A stretch of DNA of 64,000 nt from Butyrivibrio sp. NC3005. GTDB taxonomy: Bacteria; Bacillota; Clostridia; Lachnospirales; Lachnospiraceae. Where the stretch lies: positions 1 through 64,000 of the forward strand of contig NZ_AUKC01000005.1 of NCBI RefSeq assembly GCF_000424545.1, read 5' to 3'. Below the pieces are notes generated by a model, which worked only from the letters and a program-made list of their open reading frames with translations, was not told the origin of the DNA and made no database searches. Shown here piece after piece: positions 18,859 through 28,151 of this stretch. Every line of letters begins with the position of its first letter. Position 1 is the stretch's first letter. Position numbers and translations under genes: made by a program.

Positions 18859-19959
18859 ATGGCTGGATCAAGTTTTGGGAATCAATTACGCATTACAACC
18901 TGGGGAGAATCACATGGAGTTGCTCTTGGTGTGACTATTGATGGCTTCCCTGCAGGCATGGAGCTGTCAACAGATGATATACAAAAATATCTAGACAGGA
19001 GAAAACCAGGTACTTCTTTGCTCACAACTCCTCGAAAAGAAGATGACAAAGTTGAAATTCTTTCTGGCGTTTTTGACGCTAAAACCACTGGAACTCCTAT
19101 TACACTATTGATTCGCAATACATCTCAACATTCAGCTGATTATAGTGAAATTGCCTCATATTACAGACCAGGCCATGCCGATTATACTTTTGATCAAAAA
19201 TATGGTTTTAGGGACTACAGAGGAGGTGGACGTTCTTCGGGCAGAGAAACTGCTGGAAGGGTTGCCGCTGGAGCTGTCTGTGCAAAGCTTTTAAAACAGA
19301 TGGGAATAGAAATCTGCGCCTATGCAAAATCAATAGGACCTATTGAATGTGATATGTCAAATTTTGATAAATCTGAGATTCTGAAAAATCCTGCCTGCAT
19401 GCCTGATAAAGATGCCTCCACTAAAACTATTTCCTACCTTGAAGAATGTAAAAAAAAGCTTGATTCTGCTGGTGGTGTAATTGAATGTATTATAAATGGC
19501 GTGCCTGCGGGAATCGGTGATCCTGTATTTAATAAGCTTGATGCAAATTTTGCAAAGGCTTTAATGTCCATTGGCGCTGTAAAAGCCGTTGAAATAGGAG
19601 ATGGAATTAAAGTATCAACATTAAATGGTTCAACTGATAATGATGGTTTTACATTCAAAAATGGCAATATTGAAAAAACAAGTAATCATGCTGGTGGGAT
19701 TCTCGGAGGAATAAGCGATGGTTCACAGATTATAATGCGATGTCATGTCAAACCCACTCCTTCTATTTCCCAGCCACAGGCAACTATTAACAAAAACAAT
19801 GAGCAAATAGAAGTTGTAATTGGTGGAAGACATGATCCAGTGATTGTTCCACGCGCTGTCGTAGTTGTCGAATGTATGACAGCTATAACTTTACTTGATT
19901 CAATGATTTCAAATATGAGTGCCAAAGCTGACAACCTCATTTCCTTTTATAAAAAATAA
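18859..19959 (+). CDS. aroC: chorismate synthase
   Basis: Last step of the shikimate pathway: 5-enolpyruvylshikimate-3-phosphate to chorismate, with reduced FMN. 366 aa. Diagnostic blocks are FGNQLRITTWGESHG at the N-terminus, YRPGHADYTFDQKYG, DYRGGGRSSGRETAGRV and GGRHDPVIVPRAVVVVE. AGGAGG (18847-18852) precedes ATG. It is alone on the plus strand between minus-strand genes, with its own promoter and terminator. Confidence 0.97.
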   Translation: MAGSSFGNQLRITTWGESHGVALGVTIDGFPAGMELSTDDIQKYLDRRKPGTSLLTTPRKEDDKVEILSGVFDAKTTGTPITLLIRNTSQHSADYSEIASYYRPGHADYTFDQKYGFRDYRGGGRSSGRETAGRVAAGAVCAKLLKQMGIEICAYAKSIGPIECDMSNFDKSEILKNPACMPDKDASTKTISYLEECKKKLDSAGGVIECIINGVPAGIGDPVFNKLDANFAKALMSIGAVKAVEIGDGIKVSTLNGSTDNDGFTFKNGNIEKTSNHAGGILGGISDGSQIIMRCHVKPTPSISQPQATINKNNEQIEVVIGGRHDPVIVPRAVVVVECMTAITLLDSMISNMSAKADNLISFYKK

Positions 19960-19974
19960 TATATAAAAGCATAT

Positions 19975-20014
19975 AAAAAAGATGTCCTTTACAAATAAAT
20001 AGAGGACATCTTTT
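19975..20014 (+). terminator. aroC terminator
   Basis: Stem GATGTCCT/AGGACATC (19981-19988/20003-20010), flanked by A and T runs, so it may act in both directions. Confidence 0.8.
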
Positions 20015-20018
20015 ATAT

Positions 20019-20148
20019 ATCTATGACTTCTTGCTGAAATTTAGGATAATCATCAGCAAGAATCCTGCTTCGCAGGACAAAATTTGTCTTAACGACAAAT
20101 TTTGGTCTGGTACGGTTCTTGATTTTCCTGATGAAAACAATAACCTAT
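20019..20148 (-). repeat. dispersed multi-hairpin repeat, copy 2
   Basis: On the minus strand this is nearly identical to copy 1. Differences include CAATAACC to CAAGAACC (one stem mismatch), CTGCAAAG to CTGCGAAG (in the loop) and one loop C to T. It fills the gap between the aroC terminator and the end of the propeller-protein gene. Confidence 0.85.
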
Positions 20149-20179
20149 ATTAAAGCGAAAAATCACTTATCTAAGCTTT

Positions 20180-21247
20180 TCATCCGAGCTTATGAAATAC
20201 AATGCAATTAGGCTGATCCACTTTAATCTCCGGTCCATTCATAACTAGTGTTCCCTTCTTCATATCAACTGTAAAAAAAGTCATACTATTAGACTCATGA
20301 TTAAGTGAAACAAGATGATGGTTATCTGGGAAAAGCGCTGCATCTTTAGGATATGTTCCAGCAATAGGAAGTCCTAGGATTTTATCAAGCTTTCCACTTT
20401 CTTTATCAACCTTATAAATATCTACATCATTTTCACCAAGACTTGATGAAAGCAAATAATCATAATCTTCTGAAAAATTAAGTGCACTAGTAGCCACACC
20501 TGTTGAATCTTCACTTTCCATTGTTGAGCTTGACTGAATAAGTTCAAAGCTTGGAATATCATCCTCATCAACAAAATACTGATATACATCTACAGAATTC
20601 TTCTGTTCTGTTACAACATATAAAAATCTCCCATCTTCGGAGAACTTTAAATGGCGAGGTGCAGATTCCTGATCACAATGAATTACATCCGCATTTTCAA
20701 GTTTACCTGTTTCATGATCAAGGCGATAAACATTGATTCTGTCCATACCAAGGTCTGCTGCGCACAAAAACTTGTTATCTCTTGTCATCTTAACACACTG
20801 AACATGAGGTCTATGATTACGTCCGGCCGCAAAGCCAAGACCTCTTAAGAATATTTCATCTGTGATTTCACCTATACTTCCATCTTCTTTAAGACGAAGA
20901 ACTGTTATTTTTCCATCGTGGTATCCAGCTGAAAAAAGAAATTTATCATCATAATCAGTTGAAAGATAGCATCCACGCATTCCGTTTATAGATTCTTCAT
21001 TCAAAAACTGAAGTGTTCCGTCTTCTTTTATTCTGTATGACTCAACTCCAAAGTCTGTAATTGAATATAAAGTTTTCTCATCATGAGATTTTGCAATGTA
21101 GGAAGAGTTAGTAATTTTTACTTTTTCTTTCTCAACCATTCTTCCATTTTGAACATCCACATCATAAACTCTAATACCGAATTTATCGCCTGTTCCATTT
21201 GTATAACTTGAAACATATGCTACATAATTTGCTGTCTTTTTTTCCAT
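20180..21247 (-). CDS. lactonase/6-phosphogluconolactonase-like seven-bladed propeller protein
   Basis: Member of the Pgl/YbhE lactonase beta-propeller family, 355 aa. Repeated blade motifs are visible, such as DGRFLYVVTEQKNSVDVYQY, ALNFSEDYDYLLSSSLGEND and DNHHLVSLNHESNSMTFF. In E. coli the family hydrolyses 6-phosphogluconolactone, but many members have unknown substrates, so the exact role is open. The start is ATG 21247 (MEKKTANYV), with GGAGG 11 nt upstream. It follows a class II aldolase gene by 40 nt. Confidence 0.85.
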   Translation of the reverse strand: MEKKTANYVAYVSSYTNGTGDKFGIRVYDVDVQNGRMVEKEKVKITNSSYIAKSHDEKTLYSITDFGVESYRIKEDGTLQFLNEESINGMRGCYLSTDYDDKFLFSAGYHDGKITVLRLKEDGSIGEITDEIFLRGLGFAAGRNHRPHVQCVKMTRDNKFLCAADLGMDRINVYRLDHETGKLENADVIHCDQESAPRHLKFSEDGRFLYVVTEQKNSVDVYQYFVDEDDIPSFELIQSSSTMESEDSTGVATSALNFSEDYDYLLSSSLGENDVDIYKVDKESGKLDKILGLPIAGTYPKDAALFPDNHHLVSLNHESNSMTFFTVDMKKGTLVMNGPEIKVDQPNCIVFHKLG

Positions 21248-21287
21248 AGTAACTTGCCTCCAGATTAAAAAACGGATTTTTCCTTTA

Positions 21288-22361
21288 TCATTGCACTTCA
21301 TCTGCAATTTTTGAATAAAATAAACGATATACGCGATTAAGGCGCATACAATCAAAACTCGAAATTACATTTGCACTTCCATATCTAAATGCTGCTATTT
21401 GAGCAATGCAGCCTTTCTCCATAACTAGTGCCGCTGCAAATGCGTTTTCTTTAGTATCCCCAAGACAGTATACACCATCATCAAGCACAAAAACAGCATT
21501 TACATGCTTTTTTATTATAATTCTTTTACCATCTCTTCCACTATTATTTAGTGGTATTCTTACACCGACCCCGATGAGCTGTGCAAAATCTTCCAATAAT
21601 GGTCGCATATACGTTGCTCTTCTTGAAACTATTCTACACGCTTCAGATTTATTATGACAAATCGCCTTCACATCAGGTCTTTTACTATATATCTCTTCAT
21701 GAATTTTCTTTACACGAAGCGGAGTATCTTCTTGTTCATATACAATATTACCATCAACAAGTTCTGAATTATAGCCTTTATAAAAACCTATGTCAAAATC
21801 AATTCTGCAATACTTTCGCAAAAAATCCTGACAGGCCATTTCTAAATTTATAGTTGTTTTAAGAGCAGCCTTGGCATCTTCTCCTAGACATATAACACCA
21901 TGCCCAGACAAAATAAAGCCATTCTTTTTTATAAAGTGATTCAATGTCTCTGTTAAATTATCGGCTAATTTCTGCGTTCCACAAAGTGCATATTTTACAC
22001 ATGGAATCTTAAATTCTTTCTCTTTGAGCCGACCTTTTACAATTTTTAATCCTAGAGTTCCAGAAATAGATGCCGCCATCTGATGTGTATGAACAATAAA
22101 ATTGCAGCCCCTTCTATTTTTATAGCAGGCTGCATGTACTCTAAGTTCACTTGATGGTTTATACTCACCTTCATAACTCAAATCATTGATGTTAACCTTA
22201 ACTATCATTTCCTTTGTCAAATCTTCATATCTTATTCCACTAGGTGTAATCAGCATATGATTTTCATCAATTCTACAAGAAACGTTTCCCCAAGTTCTTA
22301 CTAGTAATTCATTTTCATGAAGCCATTTCCCCACTTCAATAAGTTCTTCTCTTTTGTCCAT
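21288..22361 (-). CDS. tandem class II aldolase/adducin-domain protein
   Basis: 357 aa made of two class II aldolase-like halves. The N-terminal half (~1-200) keeps the fold's signature (WGNVSCRID, PSSELRVHAACY) and metal ligands in HTHQ. The C-terminal half (~205-357) looks degenerate, with CHNKSE where HTHQ would be. Known members act on phosphorylated sugars such as fuculose- or ribulose-phosphate; the substrate here cannot be stated. ATG 22361 overlaps the TAA of the upstream 5-FCL gene (TAATG), implying coupling. Confidence 0.82.
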   Translation of the reverse strand: MDKREELIEVGKWLHENELLVRTWGNVSCRIDENHMLITPSGIRYEDLTKEMIVKVNINDLSYEGEYKPSSELRVHAACYKNRRGCNFIVHTHQMAASISGTLGLKIVKGRLKEKEFKIPCVKYALCGTQKLADNLTETLNHFIKKNGFILSGHGVICLGEDAKAALKTTINLEMACQDFLRKYCRIDFDIGFYKGYNSELVDGNIVYEQEDTPLRVKKIHEEIYSKRPDVKAICHNKSEACRIVSRRATYMRPLLEDFAQLIGVGVRIPLNNSGRDGKRIIIKKHVNAVFVLDDGVYCLGDTKENAFAAALVMEKGCIAQIAAFRYGSANVISSFDCMRLNRVYRLFYSKIADEVQ

Positions 22362-22945
22362 TAATATTTTGTGCCTCCCACGCTATAAAAACGGCTTTGT
22401 GTTATTATCTTATTAACAGGAATATCATATTCCATCATTGGAAAACCATCATCAAAAATCTGTTCATCGAAAGCTATTGCAAGAAGATCAAGTTCTTTCT
22501 TTGCTGATAAATATCTATCATAGTACCCGCCTCTATAACCAATTCTATTACCATTAATGTCAAATGCCACTCCAGGCAAAACAACAAGTGTTTTTCCCGG
22601 AGTTTTTTCTGAATACATTTCATTGGTCAATGGCTCTGGAATACCACGAAAACCTTCACCTATATCATCTTTCTTCCTAACTGTAAAAAACTCCATGATA
22701 TGTCTACTGCTATCAGTTATTTTCGGACAAAAAACATTAATCTTATCTTCAATAAGACGAAATATAAGATTTCTTGTTTCAACCTCGCTTCTGTATGAAT
22801 AATAAATCAAGACATTATCATATTTTTTTTCTTCTATGTAATCATATAATTTCTTGCTTATTGCTATGCTCGCATTTTTTCTATAATTCACACTTAAATC
22901 ATCTCTTTTGCGACAAGCTAAATCTCTATAATCCTGCTTGGTCAT
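22361..22945 (-). CDS. 5-formyltetrahydrofolate cyclo-ligase
   Basis: Converts 5-formyl-THF to 5,10-methenyl-THF using ATP, 194 aa. The family signature is GYRGGYYDRYL, with LPGVAFDINGNRIG just ahead of it. It is the partner in folate recycling to formate-THF ligase, encoded 13 kb away in this window. The ATG at 22945 overlaps the stop of the upstream FAD oxidoreductase. Confidence 0.93.
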   Translation of the reverse strand: MTKQDYRDLACRKRDDLSVNYRKNASIAISKKLYDYIEEKKYDNVLIYYSYRSEVETRNLIFRLIEDKINVFCPKITDSSRHIMEFFTVRKKDDIGEGFRGIPEPLTNEMYSEKTPGKTLVVLPGVAFDINGNRIGYRGGYYDRYLSAKKELDLLAIAFDEQIFDDGFPMMEYDIPVNKIITQSRFYSVGGTKY

Positions 22946-24636
22946 TATTTAATCCTTCCAAAGACAGATGTAATTGCAGATGCACTCTTTATTCCATCCA
23001 TTGCTGCAGACATGATACCTCCAGCATATCCAGCACCTTCTCCGCTTGGATATAATCCTTTTATTTCAATAGCTTCAAGATTCTCATCTCTAGTAATACG
23101 TACAGGCGAAGAAGTTCTAGCTTCTATACCTTCCATCAATGCTTCGTCGCTATCAAAGCCTTTTATCATCTTTCCAAAATGCTCCATTCCTTCATCGATA
23201 GCTTCTTTAATATCTAATGGAAGGAGTTTGTGAACAGGAGCAAAAACATACTCGCCTCTTGTACATGGCTTATTCCATGTACTTCTATCTTCAGAATCAT
23301 CAAAATAATTAGCTTTAAAATCTTTATAATACTCTACCGGAATTTTGCCATTGCCCAGTTCATATGCTTTTTCTTCTAGTCTTCGCTGAAATTCAACTCC
23401 AGAAAGTGGACCATTTCCTCCGAAATCGCTAGGATCTACAGTAACAATAATAGCACTATTTGCATTTCTACTATCTCTTGCATAGTAACTCATACCATTT
23501 ACGCAAAGTCTCTTCTCTTCTGAAGATGCATTTACCACATATCCTCCTGGACACATACAAAAAGAATATACACCTCTTTGCTTTTTAGTATTATGAACAA
23601 CCTTGTAAGGCGATGGAGGTAGTGTTTCGCAACTTTCTACTCCATATTGTGACTTATTAATCATTTTCTGAGGATGTTCAACTCTTAAACCAATTGCAAA
23701 AGGTTTAGGCTCCATATAAACTTTTTCACTTACTAGCATTTCAAAAGTATCTCTTGCACTATGACCTATCGCCAGAATAACATGATTAGTATCAATTCTT
23801 CTTTTTCCTTTTGAACTTTCGATTTCAATCCCAGATACACATTTGGTTCCATCCTTTTCAGCTAAAAAAAGCTTTGTTAATTTGTGTTCAAATAAAACTT
23901 CTCCGCCGTTTGAAATTATTTGATTACGAATATTCTCAACAACACCTATAAGTTTATCTGTACCTATATGCGGCTTTGCTTCATATAATATTTCTTTTGG
24001 TGCGCCTGCTTCTACAAAAAGTTCAAGTGTAAATCTTCCTCTGCCATCCTTATCTTTGACCATTGTATTGAGTTTTCCATCAGAAAAAGCACCTGCACCG
24101 CCTTCACCAAACTGAACATTTGAAGAGATATCCAGTTTTCCTGTTTTCCAAAAATTTTCAACATCTTCCCGTCTTTTATCTACACTCTTTCCTCGTTCAA
24201 TAAGAATTGGCTTATATCCGTTTTTAGAAAGCATAAGTGCAGCAAATAATCCACACGGCCCTGCACCTACCACAACCGGTCTATTATACATATTGTTTTC
24301 ATTAGAAACAGGGAAAATATATTTTTTTTCAATTTCAATCTGAGCATTTTTGTTTCTTGCCTTTTTGAGTATTTTCTCTTCAGTACTCTTAAGTTTTTCA
24401 TTAGGTGCTTTAATAAAAACATCAATCATATAAATATCAAAAATATCCGGTTTTTTTCTGGCATCAATTGAATGACGCATTATTTTAATATCTTCTATGG
24501 CAGTTTCGCTTATTTTCAATGCTTTTGCTGCATGAACAAACATAGCCTTTTTTAAAACTTCTGGATTTTGAACTCCATTTTCAAAACTTTTAGTATCTGT
24601 TCCATTTTTTATTTTTATATTATTTATTCTAATCAT
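22945..24636 (-). CDS. FAD-dependent oxidoreductase (COG2509 family)
   Basis: Flavoprotein of 563 aa, predicted cytoplasmic. An N-terminal ~100-residue domain precedes the Rossmann FAD-binding motif VVVGAGPCGLFAALMLS and the acidic end IERG. C-terminally, GEGAGYAGGIMSAAMDGI is typical of the FAD-dependent family annotated as 'uncharacterised FAD-dependent dehydrogenase'. The reaction is unknown. It precedes 5-FCL with overlapping ends. Confidence 0.88.
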   Translation of the reverse strand: MIRINNIKIKNGTDTKSFENGVQNPEVLKKAMFVHAAKALKISETAIEDIKIMRHSIDARKKPDIFDIYMIDVFIKAPNEKLKSTEEKILKKARNKNAQIEIEKKYIFPVSNENNMYNRPVVVGAGPCGLFAALMLSKNGYKPILIERGKSVDKRREDVENFWKTGKLDISSNVQFGEGGAGAFSDGKLNTMVKDKDGRGRFTLELFVEAGAPKEILYEAKPHIGTDKLIGVVENIRNQIISNGGEVLFEHKLTKLFLAEKDGTKCVSGIEIESSKGKRRIDTNHVILAIGHSARDTFEMLVSEKVYMEPKPFAIGLRVEHPQKMINKSQYGVESCETLPPSPYKVVHNTKKQRGVYSFCMCPGGYVVNASSEEKRLCVNGMSYYARDSRNANSAIIVTVDPSDFGGNGPLSGVEFQRRLEEKAYELGNGKIPVEYYKDFKANYFDDSEDRSTWNKPCTRGEYVFAPVHKLLPLDIKEAIDEGMEHFGKMIKGFDSDEALMEGIEARTSSPVRITRDENLEAIEIKGLYPSGEGAGYAGGIMSAAMDGIKSASAITSVFGRIK

Positions 24637-24673
24637 AAGCTTTAACCTTTTTTACAACTACACCATCATAATC

Positions 24674-25969
24674 TCAATTTTTCTTAGTAAGACCAAGAGT
24701 TGGCATCTTGTATTTGGAAAGTTTGTCAATTGCCTTATCTATCTGCTCGTCATTTAATCCGCATGCAGAAAGAGCAGCTACTACAGCGCTGCTCCATGCC
24801 CACTGCAGATTATAACCTCCACACTTACCATCAACATCTACTATTTCACCAACAACAAAAAGGCCTTTGTTATCAATACTTTCAAGATTATCATTCAATA
24901 ATTCAGGTATAATCCCTCCTGTGGTTACCTGAGCAGAATAAAAATCAGATGTAGATTTAACTTTTAATTGCAAATTTCTATATATAGACAATAATCCAAA
25001 GATTTTATCCTCAGTCAATTTACTACAATCAAGAGATAACGGGTATCCTGCTCTCTGCGCAATAAGTTTTGTTAGAGCCTGATTACCGATGCCGTTTAAA
25101 AGTTCTTCAACTGTCCTGCCATCTTTGGAAATATTAATCAGATTTTTAGTCATAGCGTTCCATTGTTCGCTGGACAATTCAGGAAAAAAGTCTACAAAAA
25201 GAATGCAGTTTTTTGAATTCTTTACATATCTTGAAAGCTGCATCACAGGTATTCCTGAAATCTTACCAGATGTAAGCTGTAGTTCTCCTATCTCAGATAT
25301 ATCGCCAATAGATACTTTTGCAAGCAAGCGTATACCACCATCTATCACCAATTCTTTATCATCTAAAATCAAAGCCGAAAGTGCAGGATATCTTTCTGTA
25401 GAATCAAGTCCAAGAGATTTTAATATATAATATCCATCACCTGTAGACATAGTAGTTTTAGGTCCAGCCATCCCACCTACTGCCACGATAACACTATCTG
25501 CCTCAAAGATATCTTTAGAAGTCTTTATTAAATACGAATCATTCTCATTTTTATCAATTCTTTTCAATTGCTGATTATAGTAGACTTTAACATTAAGACG
25601 ATTAATTTCATTTATCATAGCCGAAACGACAAGCTGTGCCTGACATGAAGAAGGATAAATATAACCATCTTCGCTTAAAAGGCTTATTCCAAGCGAATTA
25701 AAAAAATTTTTAGTATCTTCTACTCCAAACCTTTCGAGCAAAGTTCCAACTTTCTCCCTGGAATTCTCGTTAAAAGCCTCTTTTGACATTGCCTCATTTG
25801 TCAGATTACATCTACCATTCCCTGTCATAGAAAGCTTTTTTCCAGCTTTATCATTTTTCTCGATTATAAAAACATTTGCGCCATTTCGTGCTGCCATTAT
25901 GGCAGCACACATTCCTGAAGCTCCTGCTCCTATAACACAAACTTTTCTATTAATACGTACATCTTTCAT
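24674..25969 (-). CDS. NAD(P)/FAD-dependent oxidoreductase, HI0933/YhiN family
   Basis: 431 aa. The Rossmann motif VIGAGASGMCAAIMAARNG is followed by the family's own box AGKKLSMTGNGRCNLTNE, and the C-terminus has VVGEIVDVDGKCGGYNLQWA. These identify the HI0933-like flavoprotein family, whose reaction is unknown. It is only 37 nt ahead of the other FAD enzyme and 6 nt after the flippase, so all are probably one transcript. Confidence 0.92.
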   Translation of the reverse strand: MKDVRINRKVCVIGAGASGMCAAIMAARNGANVFIIEKNDKAGKKLSMTGNGRCNLTNEAMSKEAFNENSREKVGTLLERFGVEDTKNFFNSLGISLLSEDGYIYPSSCQAQLVVSAMINEINRLNVKVYYNQQLKRIDKNENDSYLIKTSKDIFEADSVIVAVGGMAGPKTTMSTGDGYYILKSLGLDSTERYPALSALILDDKELVIDGGIRLLAKVSIGDISEIGELQLTSGKISGIPVMQLSRYVKNSKNCILFVDFFPELSSEQWNAMTKNLINISKDGRTVEELLNGIGNQALTKLIAQRAGYPLSLDCSKLTEDKIFGLLSIYRNLQLKVKSTSDFYSAQVTTGGIIPELLNDNLESIDNKGLFVVGEIVDVDGKCGGYNLQWAWSSAVVAALSACGLNDEQIDKAIDKLSKYKMPTLGLTKKN

Positions 25970-25975
25970 TATAAA

Positions 25976-27601
25976 TCAATCTCCGAAACGAAATCCTGAT
26001 AGTAGGATACAGAGAAAGCCTCCGCCAGGAAACTGAGTTGCTTCATTCTCAGAAACAGCTCCTGTAATTAATAACCCTGCTATGTACAAATAAGAGCCAA
26101 CAAATACACATGCTGCAATAGTAAGTACTTCTCCAATTAAATTTATAAATGCTATATTAAGAAAATAAACAATAAGTGATGCCGCTAACGCACATATCAT
26201 TGGAAAAACTGTTGTTCTTAGTATATTACTTTGAACTCTTAAAATCTTTTTTATCTCCCATATTGTTAATATATCTAAAAACAGACAAGTAACAGCCTGA
26301 GCTCCTATTACTGCCCCCAGCGTCTTATGCATTGCACCTCCAATAATGGCAAGAGTAATAATATGAATAATCAAGCCTATTATAAAATTCAAAATGACAA
26401 TAGCATTTTTCTTCAATCTAAGCATAAAACACACAAGAAGCATCTGAAGAGAAAGAAGCGGCATCACAACACAATACTCCTGCAAAAGCCTCGTTGCTTC
26501 ATCTTTAGGTGTAACATAAACTGCTCTTAATATGGTATCAGACAATACTATTGTCCACATTCCCATAGGAAATAAAAACATCATCAAAAATCTGCTCTTT
26601 TCGTCATATTCTTCTATAACAACTTTTCTTTCTTTGCGTGAAAATGCAGAACAAATCTTATAGACACTTCTAAGCGAAAAAATAACAAAAATCAAAGCAA
26701 TTACAATAGGTACAGGTATTACTCCACCATAAAAAACTCCCCAATTTTCAATAAGATTTTTTCCTGATTCATGCCCACCGCTAAGCGACATAAATACTCG
26801 TTCATCTAAAATATTAATGAAAAATGGAAAAGCAACAATAAGTGCAATTGTTACCACTTGATTCCACATAGCATCAAACTTTCCCAAATACCTCGGTGCG
26901 CCCGTCTGCAAAATTCCAGTTATCTGCTTCAATGAAAAATGAAGTTGAATAAAAAGAATTATAAGTGAAACAAGAAGTGCTATAGCAACACCTAGTGCTG
27001 CTCCGCATGCACCATAAGCAGCTGATAAGTCTTCACGTTTTAATAGGGCATTTGCTTTCAGGCCATATTGATAACCTATTATTGACAATGTGCCCGAAAA
27101 CATAAAACTCAAAATAGCAAACAAAGGCTCAGAAATCATCGCTCGTACTGACATTCCAAAGCCCTCAAACAATCCCCTTATTGCACCCTGACAACTCAAA
27201 AAAGCTATCGCGATTCCAACTGCACAAAACGTTAAAAAACCTGCACTGCTATTAAAAATGTAAAGCGAAACAAATTTACTAAGTAGTAAAATAAATCCGC
27301 CAAAGCCAAAAGAAATTCCTATAGAATATATAATCATTCTTCTAGCATCGCCTACTGCATTATAAAAAAGTCTATGTCTTTTATAAGAAAGTATTCTCTT
27401 ACTAGTTCCAACAGTAAAGGCAATAGACAACATCCCATATGATATCAAAAATATATCCATAGGAGCAGCCAATACTCCGACTCCTTCATATCTAATAAAA
27501 CGAACCAGAAATATTCGAAGTATCATCATTATCGCCAGAGTCAAAAACATGATTCTTATAAGCATATCTGGCTTCATTTTCTGATCACCTAGTAATCTCA
27601 T
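25976..27601 (-). CDS. MOP-superfamily flippase (SpoVB/MurJ-like)
   Basis: Polytopic membrane protein of 541 aa with about 14 hydrophobic segments. GAIRGLFEGFGMSVRAMISEPL matches the SpoVB/Wzx/MurJ pattern, where a motif like 'rGilqG...m.p.avsqi.E' follows the third helix. It probably flips a lipid-linked saccharide (lipid II or polysaccharide), though the substrate cannot be told. ATG 27601 has GGGAGG 8 nt upstream. Confidence 0.82.
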   Translation of the reverse strand: MRLLGDQKMKPDMLIRIMFLTLAIMMILRIFLVRFIRYEGVGVLAAPMDIFLISYGMLSIAFTVGTSKRILSYKRHRLFYNAVGDARRMIIYSIGISFGFGGFILLLSKFVSLYIFNSSAGFLTFCAVGIAIAFLSCQGAIRGLFEGFGMSVRAMISEPLFAILSFMFSGTLSIIGYQYGLKANALLKREDLSAAYGACGAALGVAIALLVSLIILFIQLHFSLKQITGILQTGAPRYLGKFDAMWNQVVTIALIVAFPFFINILDERVFMSLSGGHESGKNLIENWGVFYGGVIPVPIVIALIFVIFSLRSVYKICSAFSRKERKVVIEEYDEKSRFLMMFLFPMGMWTIVLSDTILRAVYVTPKDEATRLLQEYCVVMPLLSLQMLLVCFMLRLKKNAIVILNFIIGLIIHIITLAIIGGAMHKTLGAVIGAQAVTCLFLDILTIWEIKKILRVQSNILRTTVFPMICALAASLIVYFLNIAFINLIGEVLTIAACVFVGSYLYIAGLLITGAVSENEATQFPGGGFLCILLSGFRFGD

Positions 27602-27647
27602 GCTCTCTTCCTCCCAAAAACAGCACTATAATAGGTTCCTGTTTTCA

Positions 27648-28151
27648 TTAATCTCTTGTAATTCCAAGATTATCCAAAATCCTACTCTGCTTTTCTTCCA
27701 TGACTTTTGCTTCCTCTTCTTCCATGTGATCATATCCGCACAGATGAAGCATTGAATGAGCAGTAAGGAAAGCAAACTCTCTTTTTTCGCTATGCCCATA
27801 TTCTAATGCCTGTGATTTTACTCTGTTAACGTTTATTACTATATCTCCAAAATATATTTTTCCTGTATCCGGATTTAAAATATCATTTCGCTGATTACCT
27901 TTAAAAACATCAAAATTACCAGGTTCATCATACTCCACATTAGGAAATGATAATACATCAGTTGGTCTATTTACATCGCGAAATTCTCTATTCATTTCCC
28001 ATATCCCATCATCATCTGTAATAAGCATGTTGACTTCAACTTCTTCAGGACAATTTTCACTTTCTAAAACTGCCTCACAAACAAGTTTTGCAACGCTTTC
28101 CAAATCAAAATCAAATTCTGCTTCAACTTCTTTTTCAACGCAGAAAATCAT
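27648..28151 (-). CDS. ybeY: endoribonuclease YbeY (rRNA maturation factor)
   Basis: Single-strand endoribonuclease for 16S rRNA 3' maturation and ribosome quality control, 167 aa. The metal-binding H-x3-H-x5-H motif is clear in HSMLHLCGYDH. RPTDVLSFP is the other family block. The start lies inside the 3' end of the upstream HD-like gene (17 nt overlap), and AAGGAG is present within that gene. The order phoH - HD protein - ybeY is the standard Firmicutes cluster. Confidence 0.95.
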   Translation of the reverse strand: MIFCVEKEVEAEFDFDLESVAKLVCEAVLESENCPEEVEVNMLITDDDGIWEMNREFRDVNRPTDVLSFPNVEYDEPGNFDVFKGNQRNDILNPDTGKIYFGDIVINVNRVKSQALEYGHSEKREFAFLTAHSMLHLCGYDHMEEEEAKVMEEKQSRILDNLGITRD